A program made the position numbers and the translations under genes. A stretch of 64,000 nucleotides of DNA from CAZTUH01 sp964616175 (GTDB lineage: Bacteria > Pseudomonadota > Gammaproteobacteria > Burkholderiales > Burkholderiaceae_B), in the NCBI GenBank assembly GCA_964616175.1, contig CAZTUH010000007.1:50858-114857 (forward strand), given 5' to 3'. The notes below the pieces were generated by a model that was not told where the DNA came from, searched no databases, and saw only the letters and a list, made by a program, of their open reading frames with translations. Shown piece by piece: positions 1 to 9,693 of the stretch. Position 1 is the first letter of the stretch, and the number at the start of each line of letters is the position of its first letter.

Positions 1-763
1 TATGAACTATCTTGTTGAAGGATGTAGATATACCAGTCCCGCAGTCAAAAACACCAGAATATTGGGGATGTTCCCAACAATACAAATTCGCGGAGATTAT
101 ATCATCCACAGAAATAAAATCACGTGATTGAAAACCATCTTTATATCCACTAACTCCAGAGAATAAATTTATGTAACCCTGAGATTGGAAATGTTCAATA
201 CTCTGTAGAATAAAAGATGACATTTTCTTTTTGTGTGTTTCATTTCTTCCATAAACGTTAAAATAACGTATTCCAACAACTTGAGTGGTTAGATTGTTTA
301 GGTTTTTCCTCAGAAATTGGTCGCATAGAAATTTTGAATATCCGTAAATATTTAATGGTTTTTCATAATAGTTATTTGAATAACCATCATTGATGGTATC
401 TCCATATACAGCTGCAGAAGAAGCATATATAAAAGGTATCTTTTTCAATTGACAGTATTTAAACAATTCTATTGTCATTCGATAGTTGTTATCTAACATA
501 TAATTTCCATCAATTTCCATTGTGTTAGAACATGCTCCTTGATGAAAAATTATTTCTATTTTAGGAAGATAATCTTTTTGAATTTGATTTCTAAATTCAT
601 GCTTGTCAAAAAGATCATCAATCTGGGAATCTCTTAGATTCCTAAATTTTTCTCCATTATTACTAAAATTATCTACTGCAAGTATATTCGAAAAACCATG
701 AGAATTTAATGATCTTACTAAATTGCTTCCTATGAAACCCGCAGCACCTGTCACAACAATCAA
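1..763 (-). CDS. hldD: ADP-L-glycero-D-manno-heptose 6-epimerase (partial)
   Basis: Short-chain dehydrogenase/epimerase that turns ADP-D-glycero-D-manno-heptose into the L,D form, the last step of ADP-heptose supply for the LPS inner core. The N-terminus reads MIVVTGAAGFIGSNLV, the NAD(P)-binding GxxGxxG motif; further in, SSAAVYG and YGYSKF give the Ser/Tyr/Lys catalytic set. The gene runs off the left edge, so about 254 residues are visible and the C-terminus is missing. The start is a TTG at 763-761 that overlaps the hldA stop codon (TTGA), implying translational coupling. The frame is open throughout what can be read. Pairing with hldA supports the assignment. Confidence 0.93.
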   Translation of the reverse strand, partial: MIVVTGAAGFIGSNLVRSLNSHGFSNILAVDNFSNNGEKFRNLRDSQIDDLFDKHEFRNQIQKDYLPKIEIIFHQGACSNTMEIDGNYMLDNNYRMTIELFKYCQLKKIPFIYASSAAVYGDTINDGYSNNYYEKPLNIYGYSKFLCDQFLRKNLNNLTTQVVGIRYFNVYGRNETHKKKMSSFILQSIEHFQSQGYINLFSGVSGYKDGFQSRDFISVDDIISANLYCWEHPQYSGVFDCGTGISTSFNKIVH

Positions 764-1701
764 ACTTTTGCTCCTAATAATTCTTCTAAGTTAACAACTG
801 AAGTTCCTAATTTTCTGACAGCGATTGCTCCTGCTTGATTTGCCCAATACATAGATTCTTTCCAAGAAAGTCCCAATCCCTTACATACTGCCAAAGTGGC
901 TAGAACTGTGTCTCCAGCTCCGGAAACATCAAAAACCTCTTGAGATTTGACATCTGTATGAGTTCTTTCAAATTCAGTGAACAAAGTCATTCCTTTGCTA
1001 GATCTCGTTATTATCAGTGCTTCGATGCTCAATTTTTTTCTTAACTGTTGTGCCATTCTTGTCAATTCAGACTCATCATTCCAATCTCCAACTATTTGAC
1101 TTATTTCAGAAGAATTAGGAGTCAGCAGCTGAGCTCCAAAATAACGTTCATAATCATTACCCTTTGGATCTATGAGCACAGGTATTTGTTCTTTTTTTGA
1201 AATTGAAATCAATGATTGAATTTGATCTAGTGCCCCTTTTGCATAATCTGAGAAAATAACAATATCATGGTATTTCATCATTTGAGAAAAAATAGCTTTT
1301 ACTTTCTCTTTTGCTGATAATTGAACTGAAGATTCAAAATCTACCCTAAGCAACTGCTTTTTTTTACCTAAAATTCGAATTTTTACTATAGTTGAAAAAA
1401 TTGGATCAATAACCAAAGCTGATTTAATTTTTGCAGCATTAACTAAGTTTTGTACAATGAGACCGGCTTCATCAGATCCAATGATGCCAATCAATGTAGC
1501 TCTAGCTCCTAAAGCTACTATATTTCGAGCTACATTAGCAGCTCCTCCCAAACGGTCTTCACTAGCCTCAAAATTTACTATAGGAACTGGAGCTTCAGGC
1601 GAATATCGCTTGGTTTCTCCAAACCAATAGCGATCTAGCATAATATCTCCAACTACTAATATTTTACAAAATTGAGTTTTATTTATCATAAATGAATGCA
1701 T
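760..1701 (-). CDS. hldA: D-beta-D-heptose-7-phosphate kinase (HldA / RfaE domain I)
   Basis: PfkB-family sugar kinase that phosphorylates D-glycero-beta-D-manno-heptose 7-phosphate at C1 in ADP-heptose synthesis. GGAANVARN near residues 52-60 is the substrate-binding signature, and DVSGAGDT near 258-265 carries the catalytic Asp and anion hole. At 313 residues only the kinase half of the bifunctional E. coli HldE is present; the adenylyltransferase must be a separate gene (hldC), as known in Burkholderiales. It is followed without a gap by hldD. Met5 at 1689 is an alternative start; neither start has a clear Shine-Dalgarno sequence. Confidence 0.92.
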   Translation of the reverse strand: MHSFMINKTQFCKILVVGDIMLDRYWFGETKRYSPEAPVPIVNFEASEDRLGGAANVARNIVALGARATLIGIIGSDEAGLIVQNLVNAAKIKSALVIDPIFSTIVKIRILGKKKQLLRVDFESSVQLSAKEKVKAIFSQMMKYHDIVIFSDYAKGALDQIQSLISISKKEQIPVLIDPKGNDYERYFGAQLLTPNSSEISQIVGDWNDESELTRMAQQLRKKLSIEALIITRSSKGMTLFTEFERTHTDVKSQEVFDVSGAGDTVLATLAVCKGLGLSWKESMYWANQAGAIAVRKLGTSVVNLEELLGAKV

Positions 1702-2389
1702 ATTTCAATTCTGAATTTATTTAAGGTTTTTCCCCTGAAAAAGGATATGCATTGTTCTGATAATATTTTTATCCTGCATAAAAAAGATTTATGTTCCAAT
1801 TTACATAAGTCTTAGATTTCAAAAATTAATAATTTATTGAATTAATTAAAAGAAGAATGTTATGAATAACATTCTTCTTTTTTATAAAGTCTTATAATGA
1901 AAAATATCCAGCGTCATTTGCTGATTTTTCCACTTAATGAATGTAATTTACATTTCTCTTTAATCTTTTGATCTTCAGAAGAATTCAAGAAACAGATTCT
2001 CGGATATCTGAAGAGATATATTTCTGCTATGAAAATTAATTAAAGTTCCATTTAGTTGATGTTCTTGTATGTTTTTAATCAGGATTGAACGTTACATATC
2101 ACAATGTGATGCCACATTTAAAGTTTCCAAAATTTTAATTATTATTAATTCTATGCATACGGAGGTAGAAAAACTGGAATGTATTTTATTAACAATAAAC
2201 ATAGACTTTCTATCTTTCCCGATTATGAAAAGAAATTTAAAAACATTCAATTTCCTTTCATAAAACTTAAAAAAGTTCCTAACTATGTTTTTCTACTTTT
2301 TTAGCAAAAAGATTTTAAATAAACAAAATCAAGTCTAAATTTAAAAGATTTATTTCCTAGGGTTCTAAACCTTAATCAGTCTTTCTGAA
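1702..2389. other. Gene-free interval between hldA and rpsA
   Basis: About 690 bases without a convincing gene. In other Burkholderiales this junction usually carries ihfB, lapA and lapB (from memory), and I could not find an IHF-beta-like or LapB-like reading frame on the minus strand. The only ORF is a 64-residue plus-strand frame with no recognisable feature. The interval holds one strong perfect hairpin at 1848-1883, described separately. It is probably eroded sequence left by gene loss. Confidence 0.6.
1848..1883 (-). terminator. Perfect 16-bp hairpin, likely terminator after rpsA
   Basis: The arms at 1848-1863 and 1866-1881 are exact reverse complements around a 2-base centre. A-tracts precede and T-tracts follow on both strands, so it could work in either direction. 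It lies about 500 bases downstream of the rpsA stop on the minus strand and upstream of hldA, so it probably ends the cmk-rpsA transcript. Confidence 0.65.
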
Positions 2390-4111
2390 TTACATTTTTT
2401 CATTGTCTTCACGCTGTTGGTCAAGCTTTGCCCTTAGTAAAGCACCTAAATTGGTTGTTCCTGAAGAAGCTCCTGAATCATTTAACCGTTGTGCAGAATC
2501 AGCTTTTTCAGATAATTCTTTTGCTTTGATAGAAATGTGAACTGATCGAACCTTCCGATCAATACTGGTAATCATTGCTTGAATTTTATCACCTTTTGTC
2601 AAAAAATCCTTTGCATTATCAACACGTTTTGCAGAAATATCAGAAGCACGTAAACAAGCTTCAATATCATGATCTAATGATATTATGGCTCCTTTATTCT
2701 CAACTTGTTTAACAAACCCAGTAACAATGGATCCCTTTTCATGACAAGCTGCAAAATTAATAAAGGGATCAATCTCTATCTGTTTTAAACCTAGTGAGAT
2801 TCTTTCCTTCTCTTTATCAATGCTTAAAACAACAGTTTCAACTTCATCACCTTTTCTGAACTTTCGCATGATTCCTTCACCAGATTGAGTCCATGAAAGG
2901 TCAGATAAATGAACAAGACCATCAATCCCACCAGGCAAACCAACAAAAAGTCCAAAATCAGTGATTGACTTAATCGCACCACTTACTTTGTCCCCTCGTT
3001 TGAAATTCTCAGAAAACTCTTCCCATGGATTTTTAGTGCATTGCTTCATACCTAAAGAAATTCGACGTCTATCTTCGTCTATTTCCAATATCATTATTTC
3101 AATCTCTTCTCCTACACTTACTGTCTTTCTTGGATCTACATTTTTATTTTTCCAATCCATTTCGGAAACATGCACAAGCCCTTCAATGCCAGTTTCAATT
3201 TCTACAAATGAACCATAATCAGTTAGATTTGTTACTTTTCCGAAAATTCGGGTACCCTTTGGGTAACGACGTGCTAAGCCTATCCAGGGATCTTCACTTA
3301 ACTGTTTAATACCTAAGGAAACTCGGCTTTTTTCTTTATCAAATTTTAAGACTTTAGCCTGTATTTCTTGTCCAATTTGTAATACTTCAGATGGATGTCG
3401 AACGCGTCTCCAAGCTATATCAGTTATGTGCAACAACCCATCAACTCCTCCCAAATCTATAAAAGCACCATAATCAGTGATATTCTTTACAATTCCAGTA
3501 ATTACAGATCCCTCGCAAAGTTTTTCAAGCAATTTTTGACGTTCTTCACCTATGCTGGCTTCTAATACTTGTCGTCTTGAAAGAACAACATTATTTCTTT
3601 TTCGGTCAAATTTTATGACCTTAAACTCCATTGTTTTGCCTTCATAAGGTGTTATGTCTTTTACAGGACGCAGGTCGACTAAAGATCCTGGCAAGAATGC
3701 TCGGATTCCATTGGTCATAACTGTAAGACCACCTTTTACTCTGCCTGTAATTGTACCTTTAATAAGCTCACCACTTTCAAGAGCTGCTTCTAGATTTAGC
3801 CAAGCAGATAAACGCTTTGCTCTATCTCTAGATAGAATGGTATCTCCATATCCATTTTCCAATGATTCAATAGCTACTGATACCTGATCTCCAGGAGAGA
3901 CTTCAAGATTTCTCTGTTCATCTAGAAATTCCTCGATTGGGATAAGTGCTTCGGATTTTAATTTAGCATTAACTATAACAAAGTTATTATCTATCCGAAC
4001 TACTTCAGCATTTATAACTTCTCCAGATTTCATATCCCGATTTTTCAGGCTTTTTAAAAAAAGATCGGCAAAACTTTCATCGCCATTTGTAATTGTAGGA
4101 ACTAAAGACAT
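2390..4111 (-). CDS. rpsA: 30S ribosomal protein S1
   Basis: S1 binds mRNA upstream of start codons and helps load structured or leaderless-weak messages onto the 30S subunit. The 573 residues hold six S1-type OB-fold repeats; repeats 3-6 show the conserved pattern of ITDYGAFIDLGGVDGLLHITD, seen again as LTDYGSFVEIETGIEGLVHVS and ITDFGLFVGL. This is the usual full length for proteobacteria (E. coli 557). It follows cmk in the conserved cmk-rpsA order. No good Shine-Dalgarno precedes the start at 4111, as is typical for the S1 message, which S1 itself controls in E. coli. Confidence 0.97.
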   Translation of the reverse strand: MSLVPTITNGDESFADLFLKSLKNRDMKSGEVINAEVVRIDNNFVIVNAKLKSEALIPIEEFLDEQRNLEVSPGDQVSVAIESLENGYGDTILSRDRAKRLSAWLNLEAALESGELIKGTITGRVKGGLTVMTNGIRAFLPGSLVDLRPVKDITPYEGKTMEFKVIKFDRKRNNVVLSRRQVLEASIGEERQKLLEKLCEGSVITGIVKNITDYGAFIDLGGVDGLLHITDIAWRRVRHPSEVLQIGQEIQAKVLKFDKEKSRVSLGIKQLSEDPWIGLARRYPKGTRIFGKVTNLTDYGSFVEIETGIEGLVHVSEMDWKNKNVDPRKTVSVGEEIEIMILEIDEDRRRISLGMKQCTKNPWEEFSENFKRGDKVSGAIKSITDFGLFVGLPGGIDGLVHLSDLSWTQSGEGIMRKFRKGDEVETVVLSIDKEKERISLGLKQIEIDPFINFAACHEKGSIVTGFVKQVENKGAIISLDHDIEACLRASDISAKRVDNAKDFLTKGDKIQAMITSIDRKVRSVHISIKAKELSEKADSAQRLNDSGASSGTTNLGALLRAKLDQQREDNEKM

Positions 4112-4262
4112 GTAGGGCTAATCCATTAAGCCAAGATAAAGGCTAATAATTGTGAATTAAATACTGAGGGTTCGAAGACCAACACAGCGATATTGAAAAA
4201 CCTATTGTTATCCTTTTCATAAATTTTGAAAAAGAAGAAAACATGAAAATCATATTCTGAAA

Positions 4263-4949
4263 CTAATTCTTCATGCTAACAGGAATGGAACACTTTTTCC
4301 AAAGATTTAATATGGAGTCTACAGTTTCACCGATACTTAAATTCGAAGAATCTAAGATATATGCTTCAGCATCCGCAACAAGCGGACAATTGCTACGAAG
4401 TGAGTCACGCAAATCTCGTTCTTTTAAATTGGAACAAAGATTCTCGAGGTTAACAGAAATATTCTTTTCAATCAACTGAGCCTTTCTTCTGTTAATTCTA
4501 ACATTGAAATCTGCTGTTAAAAATACTTTAAGATCTGCTTCAGGAAAAACAATAGTACCCATATCTCGTCCATCAGCTACCAAACCAGGATTTTTTTTAA
4601 AAGATCTTTGATTTTCTAGTAATACTGAACGAATCTTTGGATTTTGAGCGATATATGATGCACAATTTCCTATTTTTTCAGATAAAGTTTCATCATGATG
4701 CTTGGATTCTATATACTTTTTATAAAGATCTAAAATCTCTAAATCTTTGATTATAGAGATTATTTTATTGATATCTGCCAAAGAGATATGCATTTTTAGA
4801 ACCTGAAAAGCTACTGTTCGGTAAATAATACCACTATTCAAAACTCCCCAACCTAGGACTTTTGCAATTTCAGAAGCAATGATTCCCTTGCCTGAAGCAG
4901 CTGGACCATCTATTGTAATAACCGGTATTTTCTTATTCAGAAATGACAT
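4263..4949 (-). CDS. cmk: Cytidylate kinase
   Basis: Phosphorylates CMP and dCMP with ATP, recycling pyrimidine nucleotides for RNA, DNA and CDP-lipid synthesis. The P-loop IDGPAASGKG lies at residues 13-22, and ADGRDMGTIVFPEADLK is the nucleoside-binding signature. Length (228) is normal. The gene overlaps the 3' end of aroA by 13 bases on the same strand, an arrangement consistent with co-transcription of aroA-cmk-rpsA. About 150 non-coding bases separate it from rpsA and are probably the S1 leader. Confidence 0.96.
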   Translation of the reverse strand: MSFLNKKIPVITIDGPAASGKGIIASEIAKVLGWGVLNSGIIYRTVAFQVLKMHISLADINKIISIIKDLEILDLYKKYIESKHHDETLSEKIGNCASYIAQNPKIRSVLLENQRSFKKNPGLVADGRDMGTIVFPEADLKVFLTADFNVRINRRKAQLIEKNISVNLENLCSNLKERDLRDSLRSNCPLVADAEAYILDSSNLSIGETVDSILNLWKKCSIPVSMKN

Positions 4950-6292
4950 TCTTGATGATTGGAAATAATTTTTTTAAAAATATCGAAGTAATTTGGAAAT
5001 GTTTTCTGTACACAGGATGGATTCATTATTCGAATAAATGATTGGCCAAATATAGCTAAAGAAAAACACATTGCGATCCGATGGTCATCCCATGTTTCTA
5101 TGTTTGCATTCCTCCAACATCCACTCTTGATTGGCCAGATTGATAGCCAATCTTCACCTGATTCAGTCTTTGCTCCCAATTTCTCTAATTCTTTTTGCAT
5201 TGCATAAATCCGATCAGTTTCCTTTATTCTCCAACTGGCAATATTTCGCAAATGACAAGGTCCATCAGCATATATAGCTAAGATAGCTGCTGTCATTGCA
5301 GCATCAGGAATACTATTAAAATCCAAATCAAAAGCTTTAATTTTATTTCCTTTTGACACTATAATTCCTGTGGACTGGATCCAGTTCTGACCCACTTGAA
5401 TATTACTGCCCATAGATTTCAGTACTTCAATAAATCCAATATCTCCTTGTGTAGTAGTTGCATGATTTATCCCTGTTACTCGGACTGGTCCTCCGCCAAT
5501 AGCTCCTAAGGATAAAAAATAAGATGCAGAAGAAGCATCTCCTTCGACACTTATTTCCCCTGGGCTTACATAGCAAGAATTTTCTGGAATTATAAGTTGA
5601 TTATTTTTCTTTTTTTCTACTTTCACACCGAAAATTTCCATTAAATTCAAAGTCATTTCCACGTAAGGTTTTGATATTAAATTACCAATTATTTCAATTG
5701 TTAAGGTTTTTCCGGTTCTGTTTGTATAAATTGGAGCTGCTAACAACAAGCCTGTTAAAAACTGACTTGATATAGAAGATTTCAATTGAATAAATCCAGT
5801 TTTAAAGGAACAAGGTCCGATGAATAATGGAGGATATCCATCTTTTCCTATATATTTAATAGTAGCTCCAAGTCTTCTCAAAGAATCAACTAAATCTTTT
5901 ATTGGACGTTCAAGCATTCTTACATTTCCAGAAAGCTCATAATTCCCCCCAATTAAAGCCAAGATTGCAGTTAGAGATCGAAAAGTAGTTCCAGAATTCC
6001 CGAGAAATAACTGTCTGGAACTATTTGGAAATAAATATTTCCCTCTTCCTTCTATGTGAGTAATACTTGAACTTTTCTTACTGATTAGGATGCCTAGTTC
6101 TTGAAGAGCATTTTTCATGAAAAAAACATCATCAGAATCAAGCAACCCTTTAACTATCGTATTTCCATTAGAAATTGCAGACAATACAAGTATTCTATTT
6201 GAAATGCTTTTTGATCCAGGTAGTTGAACTATTCCTTGAACATGTGATCTTTTAGGTGAAAGATCTAGGTAAGAAATTCTCGATGAAGACAT
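4937..6292 (-). CDS. aroA: 3-phosphoshikimate 1-carboxyvinyltransferase (EPSP synthase)
   Basis: Joins phosphoenolpyruvate to shikimate 3-phosphate, the sixth step of the shikimate pathway. LPGSKSISNR (residues 24-33) is the PEP/S3P-binding motif. LFLGNSGTTFRSL, RPIKDLVDSLRRLGA and the C-terminal DDHRIAMCFSL follow the E. coli-type class I enzyme throughout, including SSQFLTGLL and ISKPYVEMTLNLM. Length (451) is slightly above E. coli. It sits in the conserved pheA-tyrA-aroA-cmk-rpsA run, 37 bases after tyrA. Confidence 0.97.
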   Translation of the reverse strand: MSSSRISYLDLSPKRSHVQGIVQLPGSKSISNRILVLSAISNGNTIVKGLLDSDDVFFMKNALQELGILISKKSSSITHIEGRGKYLFPNSSRQLFLGNSGTTFRSLTAILALIGGNYELSGNVRMLERPIKDLVDSLRRLGATIKYIGKDGYPPLFIGPCSFKTGFIQLKSSISSQFLTGLLLAAPIYTNRTGKTLTIEIIGNLISKPYVEMTLNLMEIFGVKVEKKKNNQLIIPENSCYVSPGEISVEGDASSASYFLSLGAIGGGPVRVTGINHATTTQGDIGFIEVLKSMGSNIQVGQNWIQSTGIIVSKGNKIKAFDLDFNSIPDAAMTAAILAIYADGPCHLRNIASWRIKETDRIYAMQKELEKLGAKTESGEDWLSIWPIKSGCWRNANIETWDDHRIAMCFSLAIFGQSFIRIMNPSCVQKTFPNYFDIFKKIISNHQECHF

Positions 6293-6329
6293 ATATTATA
6301 TTATTTATAAAATGAAAAAAAAATTATTC

Positions 6330-7247
6330 TTAAGGCCAATTTTTTCGTGCTTTGGAAGCATTCTCTAAGAGAGTTTCCAAAACTTGGCCGTCTTCAGAAT
6401 GTAGGGCATTTTCTGCTTGGTTCAAAACCATTTTTATAGCATGCAGCTCCTTTTCAATGAGCTTTCGATTAGATAAAAAAATGTCTCTCCAGACTTTTGG
6501 AGATCCAGCTGCAATTCTTGTAAAATCACGAAAACCACTTCCTGCAAGAGATAACCTATCAGACATATTTAATGTTTGAGCAATTTGAGCCATATAAGCT
6601 GCAGATAAGAAGTGAGGAACATGACTTACAGAAGCTAATATTTGATCATGTTCATTAGCAGTCATTTCTGAAACATTAGCCCCACATATTTGCCAAATCG
6701 AATGAACAAGCTCTACTGCTTCTATTGTATTATTCTCAAATGGTGTCAAAATTACTCGTCGTCCTTTGAAAAGATCAGGGTTTGAAAAGTCAGCTCCACT
6801 ACACTCATTCCCTGCTATAGGATGACCAGGAACAAAATATTTTACCTTTTCACCTAAAACACGAGCTGCTATTTCCATAACATGCACCTTTGTACTTCCA
6901 ACATCTGTTAGAATTGAATTTTCTCTCAAATGAGGAAGTATTTCTTTAAACAAATTCTCAAAGCTACCTATCGGTGTTGCAAGTATGATGACATCAGCCT
7001 TTTTTGCTGCGGTCTCTATAGTGGTTATGTCATCTATTAATCCTGATAATTGAAAACGTTTTAGAGATTTTTCTTTTCTCCCAATACCTAAAATTTTTCC
7101 AACTTGACCTTTTTGACGGAGTGCCGCTGCAATAGATCCTCCAATTAAACCTACTCCTACTATCGCTAGGACAGGAATAAGCTGATTGGAATTAAATTGG
7201 AATTTGGTCCGTTTTTTTTTCAAGGATATTGATGAAGTCATTGTCAT
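6330..7247 (-). CDS. tyrA: Prephenate dehydrogenase
   Basis: NAD-dependent oxidative decarboxylation of prephenate to 4-hydroxyphenylpyruvate, the tyrosine branch. A Rossmann motif (VGVGLIGGSIAAAL) starts near residue 31, and PGHPIAGNECSGAD carries the catalytic His. There is no fused chorismate mutase; that activity is in PheA. The first 28 residues form a basic, low-complexity extension. In Burkholderiales hisC (aminotransferase) usually lies between pheA and tyrA; here only 182 non-coding bases separate them, so the transaminase for tyrosine and phenylalanine must be elsewhere or supplied by a host. Confidence 0.95.
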   Translation of the reverse strand: MTMTSSISLKKKRTKFQFNSNQLIPVLAIVGVGLIGGSIAAALRQKGQVGKILGIGRKEKSLKRFQLSGLIDDITTIETAAKKADVIILATPIGSFENLFKEILPHLRENSILTDVGSTKVHVMEIAARVLGEKVKYFVPGHPIAGNECSGADFSNPDLFKGRRVILTPFENNTIEAVELVHSIWQICGANVSEMTANEHDQILASVSHVPHFLSAAYMAQIAQTLNMSDRLSLAGSGFRDFTRIAAGSPKVWRDIFLSNRKLIEKELHAIKMVLNQAENALHSEDGQVLETLLENASKARKNWP

Positions 7248-7435
7248 GTCCCGAAATCTTTATTGTAAATAGGAATCTCAAAACCTAGGAAAGAAAGTCT
7301 TTCATTTAAAACTGAAAGTTTATATTCCAATTGATAGAAATAGCAAAACAATAAACATAAATTAAGAAAAAAAAGAACTTTTACAATGTTTTTATCTTCA
7401 AAAAACTGTTAAATATTTGTTCTATTGAATTTGTT

Positions 7436-8530
7436 TTATTGAGCTGGGTAAGAACCCAAAATTTTGAAAAAAACAACTCGTGAAGACAATTCTTCCAAGG
7501 CTTTAGCTACATTCGAATCACTTTGGTGTCCTTGAATATCAATATAAAAATAATATTCCCATTGACCTGTCCTGGCTGGTCTTGATTCAAGCCGAGTCAT
7601 AGAAACTTTATTTTTTGAAAATGGGATTAACATTTCACAAACAGCTCCAGATTGATTCGGAACAGCCAGGATCAGACTGCTTTTATCGTTACCACTTGGT
7701 AAAACTTCTTTATTTCCTATGGCAACAAAACGAGTTCGATTGTTAATATCATCTTGAATATTATCTGCTATAACTTTCAAATTCCATGTGAGTGCTGCTA
7801 CCTTACCAGCAATTGCTGCAATATCTGAATTTTCAGAAGCAGATCGAGCAGCATCTGAATTGCTAGCTGCAGCGGTTACCGGAAAACCCGGATAATTATA
7901 TTTTATCCAACGCTGACATTGAGCAAGCGTCTGTGGATGGGAAGAAATGTATTTAATTCCTTCCATTGATCCTGTTTTTGTCATTAAACAATGGCAAATA
8001 GTCAGCGACCGTTCTCCCATTATTTTTAATGGGGTGTTTAACAGTAGATCCAAACTTCTATTTACAGGACCTTCCGTAGAATTTTCTATAGGAATCATCC
8101 CAATATCTACTAATCCTGTTTCTACAAGTCGAAAGACCTCATCAAGAGATAAGCAAGAAGAACTTTTTATGGAATGTCCAAAATGTTCCATAGCAGCTTG
8201 CTCTGAAAATGAACCCTTTGGGCCGAGATAAGCAACTGTTATACAATGTTCTAAACTCCGACAGGCAGATATTATTTCGCTCCAAACAAATGAGATGGCT
8301 TGGCTTGGAAATGGACCTGTGTTTACCTTTTTTAATCGGTTAATTATTCGTGATTCACGATCTGGATGCAAGATTGCATCATTAGAATCAATCTTATTCT
8401 TTAACTCTCCAATATTTAAAGCTAATTTTGCTCTAGCATTTAATAAATGGACAATTTGATCATCTAAGTCATCAATGCGAATTCGAGAATCTTTAATTTT
8501 TTTCAAAAAATAAGATAAATTATTATCCAT
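7436..8530 (-). CDS. pheA: Bifunctional chorismate mutase / prephenate dehydratase
   Basis: P-protein: converts chorismate to prephenate and on to phenylpyruvate. The chorismate mutase domain covers about residues 10-95; the dehydratase domain follows with AYLGPKGSFSEQAA, PIENSTEGPV and NNRTRFVAIG (catalytic Thr-Arg-Phe). A C-terminal ACT domain contains ESRPARTGQWEYYFY, the phenylalanine feedback site. I chose ATG at 8530 over an upstream TTG at 8542: it gives a compact 8-base overlap with the serC stop. Both domains look intact. Confidence 0.95.
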   Translation of the reverse strand: MDNNLSYFLKKIKDSRIRIDDLDDQIVHLLNARAKLALNIGELKNKIDSNDAILHPDRESRIINRLKKVNTGPFPSQAISFVWSEIISACRSLEHCITVAYLGPKGSFSEQAAMEHFGHSIKSSSCLSLDEVFRLVETGLVDIGMIPIENSTEGPVNRSLDLLLNTPLKIMGERSLTICHCLMTKTGSMEGIKYISSHPQTLAQCQRWIKYNYPGFPVTAAASNSDAARSASENSDIAAIAGKVAALTWNLKVIADNIQDDINNRTRFVAIGNKEVLPSGNDKSSLILAVPNQSGAVCEMLIPFSKNKVSMTRLESRPARTGQWEYYFYIDIQGHQSDSNVAKALEELSSRVVFFKILGSYPAQ

Positions 8531-9656
8531 AACGGCGTTCAAAATCCTTCATATATACGATTAATTCTCGAACTCCTTCTATAGGAGTTGCATTATAAAT
8601 AGAAGCACGAAGCCCTCCTAGAGCTTTATGCCCTTTTAACCCTAGAAGACCTGCTTTCTTTGCCTCCTCAAGAAAAATATCTTCAAGTGTATTATCAATC
8701 AAAAAGAAAGGGACATTCATCTTTGATCGTACAGATTTATGAACAAAGTTTCTGTAGAATGAACTTGAATCGATATATTTATAAAGCATTGATGCTTTTA
8801 GCTTATTTTTTACTCCCATTGATTTAATGCCTCCATTTTTCCTAATCCATTTGAATAATAATCCACAGACATAGATCGAAAATGTAGGAGGGGTGTTATA
8901 ACATGAATTGCTCTTATCAATATTTATGTAATCAAAAGTCGAAGGACAAATTGGTAAAGCATAACCCATTAAATCCTTTCTGATGATCACTATAGTAACT
9001 CCTGCAGGACCTGCATTTTTTTGTGCAGCTGCAAAAATAACATCTGCTCTGGTTATATCCAAAGGACGAGAAAGAAAATTTGATGAAGCATCAATAACTA
9101 AAGAAATATTTTTTGTATCAAAATTTTTCAGGCTTGGAATGTTAGAAAATTCCACTCCATTGATTGTTTCATTACTGCATAGATGTAAGTAAGAAGTTTG
9201 ATTACGTATTTTCCAATCCTTTTGAGGTGGTATCCAAGTTAATGGTGGTTGTATGTGATGATCCATTTTAACTGAAAAATTGTTGTTAGCTACCGCACTT
9301 ACATTTCCATATCGCTTGGCTTCTTGATAAGAACGATTGGACCAGTAACCAGTTAAAACAAAATCAGCCATTTTTTTGTTACCATTTTTTCCAATTAAAT
9401 TCATAGGAAGAAAAGCGTTTTGCCCAGATCCTCCACCTTGCATGAATAAGATTGAATAATCTTCAGAAAGATCCAATAGCTCACGTAAATCAGATTCTGC
9501 TGTGTTGCAGATTTCTAGGAAATAATCACTTCGGTGACTCATTTCCATTACAGAAATTCCTGTTCCATGCCAGTCAAGCATTTCTGAGGCAATTTGATGA
9601 AGAACTGTTTCTGGCAAAGAAGCAGGGCCTGCAGAGAAATTCCATGGACGAAACAT
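8523..9656 (-). CDS. serC: Phosphoserine aminotransferase
   Basis: PLP enzyme that makes 3-phosphoserine from 3-phosphohydroxypyruvate and also acts in pyridoxal phosphate synthesis. RPWNFSAGPASLPE at the N-terminus and AAAQKNAGPAGV near residue 213 (Schiff-base Lys213) are diagnostic. The C-terminal half carries the usual RASIYNATP motif. The Q/W-rich positions of the central domain are somewhat divergent. The gene is 37 bases downstream of gyrA and overlaps pheA, in the conserved gyrA-serC-pheA order. Confidence 0.95.
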   Translation of the reverse strand: MFRPWNFSAGPASLPETVLHQIASEMLDWHGTGISVMEMSHRSDYFLEICNTAESDLRELLDLSEDYSILFMQGGGSGQNAFLPMNLIGKNGNKKMADFVLTGYWSNRSYQEAKRYGNVSAVANNNFSVKMDHHIQPPLTWIPPQKDWKIRNQTSYLHLCSNETINGVEFSNIPSLKNFDTKNISLVIDASSNFLSRPLDITRADVIFAAAQKNAGPAGVTIVIIRKDLMGYALPICPSTFDYINIDKSNSCYNTPPTFSIYVCGLLFKWIRKNGGIKSMGVKNKLKASMLYKYIDSSSFYRNFVHKSVRSKMNVPFFLIDNTLEDIFLEEAKKAGLLGLKGHKALGGLRASIYNATPIEGVRELIVYMKDFERRYG

Positions 9657-9693
9657 ATTAAATGTACTCTACAAAAGATAGTTAGAAAATTTG

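Noticed and set aside
2069..2263. 64-codon plus-strand frame in the hldA-rpsA gap
   Set aside because: No ribosome site close to the start, no recognisable motif, composition like the surrounding non-coding DNA.
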